Assembly: GCA_047967505.1 (NCBI GenBank)
Contig: CM106540.1
Strand: one strand, 5' to 3'
Origin: Dipteris shenzhenensis
Lineage: Eukaryota; Polypodiophyta; Polypodiopsida; Gleicheniales
Length of the DNA: 64,000 nucleotides
A program made the position numbers and the translations under genes. The notes beneath the pieces are model-generated. The model saw nothing but the letters and a program-made list of their open reading frames with translations. It did not search any database and was not told the origin of the DNA. This document shows, piece after piece, positions 23,118 to 37,200 of the stretch; positions within the stretch are counted from its first letter, which is position 1; each line of letters begins with the position of its first letter.

Positions 23118-26100
23118 AGTCAGGTGTGTGTGTGTGTGTGTGTGTGTGCGTGTGTGTGTGAGGTGTGTGTGTGAGAGAGAGCACAGGAGCTGAGGAGCAC
23201 GACCGTGCCATCCCCGCGACCTTGTCAGAGTCCGGTACCCTCCAGCCACCGTCGCGACCTTTGCAGTCTCCCATACCACCTGTACGGCTACCCGTACAGG
23301 TCGTACGGCTGTTCCGTACAGGTTCCAGCCTGCCTCAGCTGTTCCGTACAAGCTCGCCTCTGCTGCTGCTCTTCCGTACCTATTTGTACAGTCTCCTCGG
23401 TGTGTGTGCACATTTTTGCGGTATGTTTGTGTGATCTCAGTGAGGTGTACGCCATTCTGTATTTCGTCCTCGCCAGGAACCCTGCGCAGCCTCATCCGTA
23501 CATCTGTACGGTCGCCGTACGGCATCCGTACGTCCATACGATTCCGTACCAAGCCAGTATTCCCGTACAGTCAGACTCCCCCCCGTGCAGCCCGTATATA
23601 CCTCAGCACAGCTCATCGTTGTCCGTACAGTCTAGTACCTCTTGCCGTACAAGTTTTGGGGTTTTTTGCTCCGGTGTCTTCCCTAACAGTCCTGTGTTTT
23701 CCGCCAAAATCCTACCTTTCCCTCTGCTATCTCCTTACTAGCTATACTCTTCTTCTCCTCTCTTGTGGGCTTCCTGTGGATATTTCTTTGGGACTGGTTT
23801 TTTTGGCTTTCACTACCCTTTTACAGGTACTTTATTTCTAAGCTCCCTTTCTTACAAAGTCATGGCAAACGTTTCAAAAGGAGCGCTCGGCTCCCTGCAA
23901 GAAGCAAAAGCAGGTTGAGGGTCAGCATGACCCGATGCATGATACTCTTGAGGCTCAACTGGTATATGATGTCATGCATGAAGGATTTGCAGATACGAGA
24001 AAAGAGTGGAAAGACTCGGTTCCTTCAGTTGGCCTCATGGTTGAGGTCGATGAAATTGTAGATCCAGTCAGAGAATATGCCAAGAATGCAGTCATATTAT
24101 TTTTTCCAGGCTGGATGCCACCTGCTGCAGAGATAGGCAACTGGTTGACACGCACATTGGCTGGCTCTTTTGTTCGTAAAGTACACTATGCAGCCAGGGG
24201 CTTTTTTGAGGTTATCATGGTGGATGAGATACACAGACAAATGCTTTTGGAACATTCACCTCTCTTTTTTGGGCAGCAAATGGTACATGTATTGCCATGG
24301 TCTCCCACAAGGAACTTTCAGGCTTTAATCCGACACAGATGCCCGGTTTGGGTTGAAGTTGTCGATTTCCCACAATGTATGGCCTCACTTTTGCCTAAAA
24401 TTGCAGCATCTTTAGGTAAAGTGGTCTGCCCACCACGGCCAAATGGCAACTCAAACAGATTTTGCATTCTCTGGGATACTGATAATCCCACACCGGACTC
24501 TTATTCAGTCACGGTGAATAATGTGAACATGGGAAGTGCTTTTTATAAACTCAAATGGGGTTTATTTGCAGGGGCTTGTTTTGAGTGCAAAAAGTTTGGA
24601 CACATGGCTTCACAGTGTCCAATAAATCAGCATAAAATGCCTCGTACCACTTTCCCAGTTCAAATGCCTACCAAAGATGCTCCTACTCCAGTTGCCAACA
24701 AAAATAAAAGCAGTAGACAGCCTTCTGGGAGTCAGGATAAAGGCAAAGCTCCAGTGGCTCCCAATGGGAATCTCACTTCACATTCACCTCCTGCTATTCA
24801 ATCCTCGACTAAAGGACAGCAACCTCCAACTGATGGCTGGCAAAGTCCAGGAAAAGTTATTTCTGCTCGAAGAATTCCACCCCCCTGCACTTGGAATGGT
24901 GCATCTTCTAGCGGAAATACCCCAGAGATAAATACAGGAATTGGGATTACATGGGCTGCAGTAACAGCCAGCAGAACACTCTTCCCTGAAGAAGAGGTTG
25001 CTGCTTTGATGTCTACTTCTCAGGTGGCTACTTCTTCTCAGGGGCGAGGCCTCGACCCTGAGATAGAAATGCAAGACTGACCTCATAAATTTTGCTGCTG
25101 TACATAGTTGTTACATCACCATAAATACCTGTACATATGACTGCTCACATCCAATGTTTTACACTTAATGTCCAGGGCATGTGTGACAGTAGGAAATGGA
25201 AATCTGTGTGGCTGTACATCAACAGATTTCAGCCTGACATAGTGGCATTACAAGAACACAACCAACATATTTATGCAGGCAAGACAGGACACTACTGTGG
25301 ATATGATATTTTCTATGCTGGGGAGCACTCTTTCTCAGGGGTTGTCCTTCTGATCAAACATGAGCTTCAACCAGTCATTGCTTTAAATGACAACAAAGGC
25401 AGATGGCTTGTTCTCCAATGCATTATTAGAGGAGAGGTGTTTGAATTTGCTTCAGTGTATGCACCTCAGTCCTCTAGAGAAAGAACTGCAATTTGGGATG
25501 CCATGCAATAATATCCGTGGAGATATCATGCCTACATATGTGGGGATTTCAATAATGCTCCGCAACAGGGAGACAACACCTCCAGACATGACCATATGTT
25601 ATCTCCTGAAAGGCATGCATGGTCTCAACTACTTTTGCATTTGGATCTGGTTGACCTTTGGGAGGAATTGCAGCCTTTGTCACCGGGTTACGCTTTTCAA
25701 CATAATGCTTTTTCTGCTTATCAGGCACGTCTGGATCGATGGTATAGTGTCGCTCCCCAACAAAATGGGGATTTTACATGCAAAATGTGGATTGACTATG
25801 CCTTTGTGCATTCAGACCATGCACCACTATGGTTGCGGTTATCTTTTCATAATATGCTAGATGATAGATTGCCACAAAGGAGACATCTAATCATAAACAA
25901 TAGTTATTTGCAACATGCTGATTTCAAGGCAATGGTTACGGAAGCATCTCATTGTCTATCCTCTAGCAGCCATATTCATGTTGATGGTGCCTGGGATTCT
26001 TTTATTTCCAAAATGCAAGTTGTGATTAGAGCTTATGGCAAGTCTTCATGTAAGACTCTGAGGGAAACCATTGCTCAGGCCAAATCCACTTGTCAAGACC

Positions 26101-29100
26101 TCACTGAACTCAGTCATCATCGTTCGTTGTCCATGCATAAGCAAACAACACTATGCCAGGCCAGACATTGTCTTAAACTAAATGATCACAGGAAACTGGC
26201 AAAATGGGAGACTAGAGCAAGACAAAGAGCCTTTATAGATAAAGGCTGCTCTTCCAAAGAATTTTTCAAAAGTTTACATCAGAGGAGAATCAAAACAGAA
26301 ATTTGCAGAGCGCTTATGCCTGATGGATCATGGACTACTTCACGGTCACAGCTTGCTTCTGTTTGTGTGCATCATTTCTCTCAGCAATTTGGCTCTGTAG
26401 CTCCTCCCTCGCAACAGATTTTTCTTGCACGAAATTTACTGTTGCAACATGTTTCTCCTATCATTTCCCCTACTCAAGCTTTGGAATTGGAGGAACCCTT
26501 TACCGAGAGGGAATTGTCAGATGCGATCAAATCATGTGGCAGATGGAAATCCCCAGGATGGGATGGTTTAACAGTCGAGTTTTTTCTAGAATATTGGCCT
26601 ATTTTGAAGCATTCATTGCTATATATGGTGAATGCTGCGTGGCAAAATCAGAAAATGCCGGACACATGGAAGAGAGGTCTTGTTAAACTCCTTCCCAAAA
26701 AACAAATTTGTGAGTCTTTGGCAGACTGGAGACCTATCACTCTTATGCCCGTAATTTACAAAGTCACTACCAAAATGATTGTTGATCTGCTAAAGGGGTT
26801 TTTACATGATGGGTTGCATCCTGCTCAATATGGCTTCGTCCCGCGTAGGCATATCACAGATAACATTGCTAATGCCTACATTGGAATTGAATATGCCAAA
26901 TACACAACAATAGAAAGGGAGATCTCAAGGAATTTCTCCATTTATTTGACATAGCTTGTAGAGTACAGGAGACCAAACTTGGTTTTCGATGGCCCTCACT
27001 ACTGAAGCATCAAATGGTACTTGGATCTATTGGTGGACTGTGGAGTGTATCTTTTTTCAATAATGCTTGGCTTTAATGACAATGTTAATCCCAAAAGTTT
27101 GGACAGAACCAATAAAACCTAGAACTTTCAAATTTATAATAATGTTTCACTTTTAACTGAACAATAGGAGTGAATATAGTAATCAAAGCAATGCAGGACT
27201 GTTCGAAAAGATCCCTGATGGAATCAAGGATGAAGATCTCTCACGCAATGCAAGCCTTAGCCTCCAAGGTAGAGTAACTACTAATACCCATTATGTCCAG
27301 GTGAATACACCACCCAAGAGGTACAGTCTAAGTAGAGTTAGTTGGGGTGTAATAGGGTTGACATGGATTATTGCTGACCCAATGCATAAAAGAGTAAAGT
27401 GACAGAAGAAAGATAGGAGGTTGGACATCCTCAAGAACAATTCACTCACATATTCCGAGGTGGTCGGGCACACGAGTGGCTCTGATACAAAATCAAGGTT
27501 AGACAAATACACGAGCAAAAAGCAAGACTGTACTGCAAGATATCTACAACAGCAAGGGAACAATGAAGTTGAGGCTACAAGTGTGAGCTTATAATATTAA
27601 GCCCCATATTGGGGATATGGGATCCAATCCTAGGGTGTAAAATATAAGTAACTAAACTAGTGTCGCAAGTTGCTCCTAGGATATTCCATTGTAACATCCA
27701 TCAATGGGCTCATAGCGCTGATCTCCTTCTCACACTCCATGTTCATATTGTGCTTTTAGCTCCGGCCTCATTTCCTTCCCTTTACTCTTGTCACAACCCC
27801 TGTAAATATTCCCTTCCTCCTACTCTGATCAGGAAGTCTTACTTACCTTTGCCTTCCGTTGGACTTATTTTCCATTGGCCTTGTGGGTCGTTCCCCCTCC
27901 ATTGGTTAGCGTCCATCTTTCTTCACACAGAGGGTCCTTATGCACAAATCCGTTTAGGTTAGAAGAGGATATACTCCATCATGCTTTAGCTCCCTAAATT
28001 CAGAAGGGTGAATTATTATGCTTGCAGCATTCTTTCCTTGTGGGAGTCTTTACTCTGCATGCAAGCAATACAAGGGCCTTGCATACTAAATCCACCTTTA
28101 CTAGCCTTTTCTTCGATCTATCTGCTCTTCTTCTCCTTATTGTGTTTTCCTTTCTTTTTTTTGTTGAGCCATCTTTCAATTAGTGACTCCTTGCAGCATT
28201 CCTCAACTATCTGACTCATTGCAAGGTGGTATCATTTCCAAGTTGGTCCCTATTGTTGAGTTATCCCTCATTTGCAGATTTACTCCGGCTAGTTGCTGAA
28301 CCACTCCACCTTAGTTGTGTTACCTCCTTTCGAGTTCTTTGACTCATTTACAATTTGTCTTTCCAATTTCTCTTCAATAGGACTTCTTGTGACCTAGATT
28401 GGAAGTAAGCACGAAGGTGTTTATTTAATGATGATTGGAGCTCAAAATGTATGCTTCTTTGGTGATGACGGATTTTGGGAGGTGCTTTTGATATGAGAAA
28501 GCTATCCATGTCAGGGGTGATGTGGATCAGCTCTTGTAATATGGACTTCTACCAATGATTTCATGTCTTGTTGAAGTCATCTCCTGCTGACTTTGTGGGA
28601 CAAGCGGCTAACTTTGTCGCACTACTTCCTTGGCTTGAAGGAGCATCTTCTTCCTTTCTTATTTTCCCTCTGGGCCTATTTTCTCTTGTATAATTAACTC
28701 CTCAATAGCTACTACTCTATGTAGCTGCATTCCTATGGCTTATTTTTGTCACAGGCTATTTGGCAAGCCACTCGGATGCTTTGCATTCTTGTGTGTATTG
28801 TATCATCGACTGCATTTGAGCCTATTATATTCCAGTTAGAATGTAGCATGACGTTGGATGAACTGTGGACATTACTCTTTAGAGAGACTCAATGTTCATA
28901 ATTCTATACATTGTGTGAACTAAGGTTTGGTTGGCAATTTGTATTTCATAGTGAGTACATTGGGCAAAGACATTGTCGAGGTTCTTGGTGTGGGACACGA
29001 GAGGACTAGATATCCTCCCTGCATGCTAGTGGCCCTACCGATTTTTGTGGGGTCAAATGCATTGGGACAAATATGACCAAACATGATTTGTATGGGTGTC

Positions 29101-32100
29101 ATAGGGGATGTCATAGTAGCGAGTTCCTACCATGTGTGATGGAGTTTATAGTTTTCAACCTTATGAGTGATTATAATAAGATTGAAACTGTATTATTTGT
29201 TGTGTTTTTAGAGGGTGAGTTTGGGCATGTTCCTAGATTCATCTAGGTATATGAATTGTGTGGGTCTTATAGAGGACCTAAAGGGACAAAAGGGCAAGTG
29301 CACATGAGGGGAACACTTGGCATCTTGCCAAATGTGATGGTTGTCTAGGGTCTAGGGGAAGTTTCCATGTTTGTGTAGATCGATTACCACACATGGGATT
29401 ATTGGAAACATATTGCTGGGTGCAAGTCTCGATCGAAGAAGGGGTTCTGTGAAGGCCAGCCAAAATGGCTCAATATAGAGCATCTAAGGCGTGCTTATAA
29501 AGCTGCATCTATGAACCAAACTCTTGAGGATATGTTGACAGCATATGTTCCATTAAGACAAAGTACATGGAATGTGGTTACCAATACTAGAATTTGCATA
29601 TAATGATAGGAAAGATTCATCCACAAGGATGTTCTTTCTAGTTTAGGCCAACTAGATGAACTACGGTTGGAATTTCTTAAAAGTGCCCAATGTCATAGAG
29701 TACATAATCTATCACCCCGATAATGTAACTTTTGAAAAGACCAGCAAGTATAGAGTAGAATTACCACAGGGTTGTAAGGTGTATCTAGTATTGCATGTTT
29801 CTTTGTTTTTACAACTAACTGATTGTCTAATTGATAAAATTGTTATATTATGGGAATTAGAGGATGCTGTGGGACATCAGCAAGTATCTTGGACCGGGGA
29901 GGAACAGTTTGAAATCGGAAGATACATATGGTGTTGGTTGCTTGGCATGGACTTCTCTATCCTCATCAAGCTACTAAGGAATCCATCTACCAAATACAAG
30001 GCGCATTTCCAAACTTATTCAGGACGTCGATCCCTGCAAAGGGAAGAAATGCTACGTTCTAGTTAGAATGCAGCATGACCCTGGATGAATCAATGGACAT
30101 CGATCTTTAGAGGACCGTAAAATGTTATGCATATAATGTGTGAACTAAGGTTTGGTTGGTGTTTTGTATTCAATAGTGAGTAAATGGTCGAAGGATACGA
30201 GAAGACTAGATATCCCTAGAGGTCCCTCGGTGCATGCTAGTGTCCATATTGCTATTGGGGTCAAATGCCTATGGACAAATATGACCATACATGAATTGTG
30301 TGGGTCTCATAGAGGACCTAAATGGAGAAAAGGCAAGTGCACACAATGGGAACACTGACAAGATGCCAAGGGTCAAGGGTTGTCTAGGAAAGTTTCAGAT
30401 TTGTATGTAGATTGATTACCACGTGGGATTATTGAAAATGTATTGGCTGGGTGGAGATTTCTCTCAAAGGCCGGTGATGTTTCGAGTTTTGTTGATTAAC
30501 AACTTGGTGTAGGTCTCGATCAAAGAAGGGGTTTTGGTGTCTAACAGAGCCTCCATTTGCTGCACAAAAGATCTCGTATCCATCAGCGGTGGTATGTGAG
30601 GGAGGTGATTCTAATACGAAGACTATGTCTTCTTCAATATTGGGTTTCTCTTGTAGAGCACGGAGACACCGCTTTTGAACTAATCCACGTGATGTATGTA
30701 GAGAGAGGAGATGCGGGGTCACAAATTTTCTCTACAACGTCGACGATTGTCTTGCTTCGTCTCCCAAAAAGCCCTTTTGGTTCTTAATTCACACTCACCA
30801 CATGACAAATTCGTGGAGCTTCTCCACATATAGATGTAGAATGAATGAACCATAGAACTACTTATGCCTACTAATTGTATGAGAGAAGGAAACAAGACTC
30901 CATAGAAGATATCTATTCTTTCACTAAGAATGTCATTAATTGCACAGTGTTGCCCATTCTAGTCCTATAATCATGCCTATGTAAAAGCAAGGGGCGCTAG
31001 TTACTGAGAGCATTGCCCTTTTACAAAGAGACTCAAAAGTGAAAGAAGGCAAGCTACAATTAAAAGCTGGGCATAGAGTGTGCAACACAAAAACCAATCT
31101 CTATGTGGGAGTTAAACATAAGGATTCTTAGCAAAACTCAAAACATTTCCATTATCACTTCCTTGAGGGCATTGCTAACAATCTAGTAAGTGGCTTAACA
31201 CACCGTTAATACAAAAACTCCTTTTAGATTCTTATGTAGTTAATCATCCGTGTCCCCGTCTAGGCACATAGGGTAAGAGAACATGCCTCCATCTACCTAT
31301 AGCACAAAATTATATGTAAATTCTTTTCCCAAGGTGGTATCATGAGCCACGAATGAGCAAAAATACAGCTCTCAAAGAAACCTAGCGGAGATTCTAAACA
31401 AAGGGTCACCATATGGATGTAGTGGAATAACTTGAATACCATCATGTTGTGAGAAGTGCAGCGGATCTGGACAGAAATGGAGAGAGAGAGCGCACCACAC
31501 ATGAATTGAACAAGAGAGGAGAGAGAGAAGAGAGACCGAAAGAAATGCAAGGGATCTCAGGACAAATCCCCTAAACGATGGGGAAAGCCTCTACTCTATA
31601 CATAGGCAACTGCTCCACAATGAGATACAAACAAATGTGGATATGGGGCCTATATATAGGCAGCCACACCACAACCCCAACCCCAACCCCCCCCCCCTGC
31701 GACCCCCTCAATCATGGTAGTCTGTGGCCTGGTCCATTCTATAGGTAGGCCGACCCCTATAGTAGGTGGGCCGACCCCTACCTGCCCATAGGGCTCCCAC
31801 ACAAAACCCTATAAGGGGCTGCTCCCCTGCCATGCTCTGGCCGACCAGGCCACTTCAGTATGTACCCCTATAAGAGGCTGCCATGAAGCCCATAGGAGCT
31901 GCTCCCTGCCCTGCTGACCACCATGCCTAAGTGGCCGACCAGTAAGTCGGCCCTCTTCTGCCTACAAATAGGCTCCTTGGGGGGGCTGGACACCTGCAAA
32001 TATGCGGCCCTAAGGTGGCCACATAGGCCCGCCACAATGACCTGCCTAGGCGCCTCCAAGGGAGCTGCCACGCAGCACAAGAACTGCTCCTGGCCAGCCC

Positions 32101-34168
32101 ATGGCCGGTCTGCATGGCACTATAGCATGGGCTGCCAAGGTGGCAAGCCATCAGATCTGCCCTACTCTACCTATCCTCACAGGGGGGGGGACACCCACAA
32201 GCAAGGCCCTCTCCCTCTCCTATGTATATCAGGAGATTTTGATCTCCAACACCCCGTCTCAACTCCTAGACGGAACATAATCGCCAGGGAGTTGGGTGTG
32301 CCGCTGGAACAACAAGAGGAATCCGCTGTCATGTGAGGCTCCGTCTCTTAAGATCGCCATCTGTCGAAGTAGCCCCCTCTTGGCATGAGCCATGTCAGTA
32401 CGATCACTGGAAACGTGGTGTGGTTGCTCCCAGGCTACAGGTGCTAGATACATCCCTCTAGTGCAGCACTAGTACAATAATGCAACTGATCCAGTTCGTA
32501 CAACAATCCAGCTGATACTGTCGTCGTTGCAAGGTCTACTTCTGTGTATGGGCACCTATACAACCCCCTCTCAGGTCCAAACTGGTACACTGACCCCAAA
32601 TCGATGAACCTCAGTGCCTTAGTAACAATGGTCATTGAACAACTCACAAGGATCAATCAACTGTGTCTGAACTCTCGCACTGGCAATCTTTTGACCCATC
32701 CGGATCTCCAGTAGCTTCTCATACAATAGTTGCAGCAGAACCCTCTGGATCTACCAGGTCATGACATCCAAAATACATATTTTTTAGATACTGCAACCTG
32801 AGTCAGTGGGAACAACTCCTCGTGGCTCGAGGTCCTTCCTAAAAGCCTGCCTCATTTAAAGACTCTGTCGCCACTGCACCTGTCTGGCAGGTACCACCGC
32901 CACAAACAAGCAAGAAATCCTCCATCTGGATCCAAAAAGCCTGTCGGTAGTGCATCCTACGGTGTGCTAGTAGAAGGATGGAACAAATGATGTGGCGGCT
33001 GCAGAACCATCCTTCTAGTCCCTAGTCCCCTCACTGATCCTTTGAGGACACTGCTGCCAGTAATGACCTTTCTGGCCACATCGGTTACATGGACGTGACG
33101 CCTTGAGTGCTTCAACTCCTGAGTCAGTGGGAACAACTCCTCGTGGCTCGAGGTCCTTCCTAAAAGCCTGCCTCATTTAAAGACTCTGTCGCCACTGCAC
33201 CTGTCTGGCAGGTACCACCGCCACAAACAAGCAAGAAATCCTCCATCTGGATCCAAAAAGCCTGTTGGTAGTGCATCCTACGGTGTGCTAGTAGAAGGCT
33301 GGAACAAATGATGTGGCAGCTGCAGAACCATCCTTCTAGTCCCTAGTCCCCTCACTGATCCTTTGAGGACACTGCTGCCAGTAATGACCTTTCTGGCCAC
33401 ATCGGTTACATGGACGTGACGCCTTGAGTGCTTCCCGTTCCTCAGCTGTCAACTTCTTCTGTCCTTTCTGCTTACAGCTGCCAAAGCCTCAGGCTGACTC
33501 TCATAGGTACGATCTACAAATCTCTCCTCCTAGTCAAGCACCATTGGACCAGTTCCTCCTTGGTCAATGTATTCATCCTTCCATTGGTTATCAAGGACAA
33601 ATAGAATGTAGCGTACTGAGAAGATAGGTGGGACAGCAGGTTTATGGCCACATCCTCGGAAGATATCTGCTTCCCCGTTTGGAGGATCTATTGCTGAAAT
33701 TCCTATAACTTGTTGATGTGCTCCTGCATCGATGAAGACTTCTTGGGATCCATGAATCTCCTCTGGACTTCCACTCTTCATGGGATAGGTTCGATTGTAC
33801 GAGGACGCCAAATGCTCCAAGATACTCCTGGCCAACATCATATGCTTCACGTGATTAATCACGTGTGGATTACAATTTAGAAATATGAATGACCTTACCC
33901 TCGCATTGACATGGTCCCACAGCTGTGACAGGGTGCTGTAGGATCCCTGGTTGGATGCCTCCTTTCGAATCTGAAAACATCCTTCAAAGACATGCCTTCG
34001 TTGACACCCGTACGGTCCACACCTCTGCACACTCCTCCTCACAGAATACGTCCGAACAGGAGCCCTAGAACTCCTCTCAGTTTGCTGGCTCAATACTCCC
34101 TTGACTCCTCGTGTCTCTAGCCAACCGTGGCTCTGATACCATGTGAGAAGTGCAGCGGATCTGGACAG

Positions 34169-34202
<34 letters not shown>

Positions 34203-37200
34203 CACCACACATGAACTGAACAAGAGAGAAGAGAGAGAGAACAAAAGAAATGCAAGGGATCTCACGAAAAAACCCCCAAATGGTGGGGAAACCCTCTCTA
34301 TAGATAGGCAACTGCTCCACAATGAGATAGAAACAAGTGTGTGTGGGGGCCATATATATTGGCAGCCCCCCCACTTCAAGCATGCTGGTCTGTGGGTGGT
34401 CTGTGGGCCGACCCCTGCTTTAGCCCCCCTACCTGCCCATGGGGCCTCCCACACAAAACCCTATAAGGGGCTGCTTTACTGCCATACTCTGGCCAACCAG
34501 GCCGCCTTAGCCTGCACCCCTATACAAGGCTGCCAAGCAGCCTATAGGAGCTGCTCCCTGCCTTACACAGCCCGACCACCAGGCCTAGGTGGCTGACCAG
34601 CAGGTCGGCCCACCTCTCCTACAAATAGGCTCCGCAGGGGGGCTGGACACCTGCAAATATGCTGCCCTAAGGGTGGCCACATAGGCCCACCACAATGACC
34701 TGCCTAGGCACCTCCAAGTGGAGCTGCCATGCAGCACAAGAACTGCTCCTGGCCAGCCCATGGCCTGTGTGCATGGCACCATAGACAGCATGTCATCATG
34801 GGCTGCCAAGGTGGCAAGCCATTGGATCTGCCCTACTCCACCTACCTTCACAGGGGGTCGGGCACACCCACAATACAGGCCCTTACTCAGCTAACCCTAA
34901 CCTCTCACGGGGCGGGCATACCCACAAGCAAGGCCCTCTCTCTCTACAATGTCACATCAGGAGATGTTGACCTCCAACGCATGTAGCATAGACTAGGTCC
35001 ATGGCTAGTCGGTGGTCAGCTATCAACAAGGTCCGTGGCTAGTCGGGATTCAGCTATCGTCGTTGACCAAGCTCGTCAACAGTCAAGAAAGCAAGTCCCA
35101 TTTTGTCGTCTCCTGCATCTGAGACCCTGGGTTGCATCAATGCTGCTGTTTCGGCTGCATTTTTAGCACTTGTCACTTGGATAGCGGTCCCAAGGCTATT
35201 TCTAGGTCGCACGTAGAGCCATACAACTCCTTGGTTTTCCCAAGAGTATGTGGCAGCTACTTGCCTGCCCATACTTCTATCATGCCCTTGGCTCCTTGAG
35301 ACAAGCTCCAGTTGCATGCTTTAGTTGATACAAGTCTAACCTGCAGCTTCAACCCTACGAAACCCTCATGAATAGAGCATCATTAATAGAGGTGGAACCG
35401 ACTTAGCCCTTGGCTCCTTGAGACAAGCTCCAATTACATGCTTTAGTTGATACAAGTCTGACCTACAGCTTCAACCCTTCGAAACCCTCATGAATAGAGC
35501 ATCATTAATAGAGGTGGAGCCGACTTACTGAATGGGTGGGCCTATATAAGACCCTTAGGAGCCCCCATTCCCTATATAAGACCCTTAGGGTGGGCCTATG
35601 TAAGACCCTTAGGAGCCCCCATTCCCTTATTCTACACTCAACCTTCTTCCCTTCGAGGAGACCAAGAGAGGAGCCTTGTGAGCAGTTGTAGCATTTGAGC
35701 AGCCACTTGGATTGGTGACCTAGCCCCGCGATCGTGAGGGTTGCTCTCCAACATTTTGTGTGTGTGTGTGTGTGTGTAGACACTCTTTTTGTTTTTGGGG
35801 TGAAATCTAGTTGTCATTATATTACAAGAAACAGTCCCAAAGAAAGGGATAAGTAGCTAAACATATCATAAGACCTCAGTCTTTGATAGAAAAATCTATG
35901 TCCCGCGCATGTAGACAATCATAAAGTGATTTTCATAAAGATGCATGAAAGAGCTGATATTTAGCCAAAGAGGGTTCACCACACGTGCGTGCGCATGCAC
36001 ATGCACACACACACACACACATTTTTTTGGGTGAAATCCATTAAAGATTAAATTACAAGAATGGGACCTACAGCTACAACCATAAGAAGATATCACCATA
36101 TAACAAGAAAGCAGGATAATCTAAATCCCGTGCACATAGACAATCATGGAGCAATTGCGTAGAGATGCCCAGAAGAACTGATAGTTAGCAAGAGTGGGAT
36201 CACCAAAGACCCGATTGTTATGGTCCTTCCATAGGGTCCATAGAGTCCAATGAGGAACCTAGTAAAAAAGGAGATGAAAACCTTGCTTGATTGGATGAAA
36301 TCCAAACAACCAAAAATGCTTTCCAAAAGAAGCACTGGGGAAACGAGCCTGAAGCCATTGTTGTAACAAAAGCAAGAAATCCCGTGCCTCAGGGCAATGC
36401 TAGAAGAGATGAGACATAGTCTCCCTCAAGGACAGACATCGTCCACTAGTGGCAGGTGCAATGTGACGATGAAGCTAAGAGCTGTACAAAAGGAAGAACC
36501 TCAATTAAAACTTGCCATAAGAAGAACTTCTGCCGAAGAGGGAGTTTTGAATCCCATATATGCTGCAAACTTTTCCGCCACCATCAAGAATTGTGTGCCA
36601 TAGACCATATACAATTGGCATGAAGAGAAACCCAAGGAGGAAGCAGCAACACTTTGTACAGAGATGCAACTGTGATGTCAGCTAGTGATAGCCCATTCGA
36701 ACATGATTGTCCGAATGAAGGACCCTTTCTTTGAAGTGATCACCAACCTCAAGATGAGGAATTGGCTAAAAATTATGGAGCATCTGTGATATTAAATGGC
36801 ATAATGGTCTATAGTGCTGTCCCAAAGCATACTGTCTCAATGCTGTTGGAAAAAGAGATGACTATACCCGTAGGATCAATCACATCATTCACATGTGAAA
36901 TTCCTTCAGAGCAAAGAAAATAAGAAGGATGGCGTTCCTGCAAAGCCAAAGGGGGCAAGAACACCTTCAACCAATGAAGGCTCTCAGCACGCAAGGAGCT
37001 TCCTGCAAGAGTATCCCTGCCATTCAATTTAAGGTAAAAAAGTATGTGCTTTCAGCCAGAAATTAAGAATGTAACAAATGGACATATTTTTACTTTGCCT
37101 TCAATGTGGCCAAATAGAAAGTTCCATTGAATAGGCTGCCAATGACCAAAAGCAAAGGAAGATAATTGCAGAATCAAATGCCGTATCATATAAATCCATA

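Larger units (their letters stand above)
23195..27060 (+). mobile_element. LINE in PDC intron, RT core deleted
   Basis: 5' GTACGG-rich leader, ORF1 (DUF4283-like plus CCHC) to 25080, 56-bp spacer, ORF2 (endonuclease plus start of RT) to 26954. The RT frame stops after [20 protein letters not shown]. The next readable piece (about 26925–27075, another frame, ending in a stop) may be a post-catalytic RT segment, which would mean motifs A–C were deleted. No 3' tail is found, so the right end is approximate. Confidence 0.8.
31448..34979 (-). mobile_element. Short gag-only copia retrotransposon with both LTRs
   Basis: LTRs are 31448–32251 (804 bp) and 34142–34979 (838 bp). On the minus strand the methionine-tRNA primer site TGGTATCAGAGCCA (plus 34128–34141) directly follows the 5' LTR. 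The polypurine tract GGAGTTGAGACGGGG (plus 32252–32266) precedes the 3' LTR. Both flanks carry CATGT. The 1.89-kb interior codes only Gag remnants; no protease, integrase or RT is seen, so the element must have moved using enzymes from a relative. The outer base of the 5' LTR start is mutated (CGTTGG instead of TGTTGG). The LTRs have diverged by many point and GA-tract changes, so insertion is not recent. Confidence 0.95.

Noticed and set aside
31443-35760. A larger LTR element from 34984 to 35753 suggested by TG…TCCAACA ends
   Set aside because: The left TG overlaps the proven CATGT target duplication of the copia element, and no partner LTR exists.
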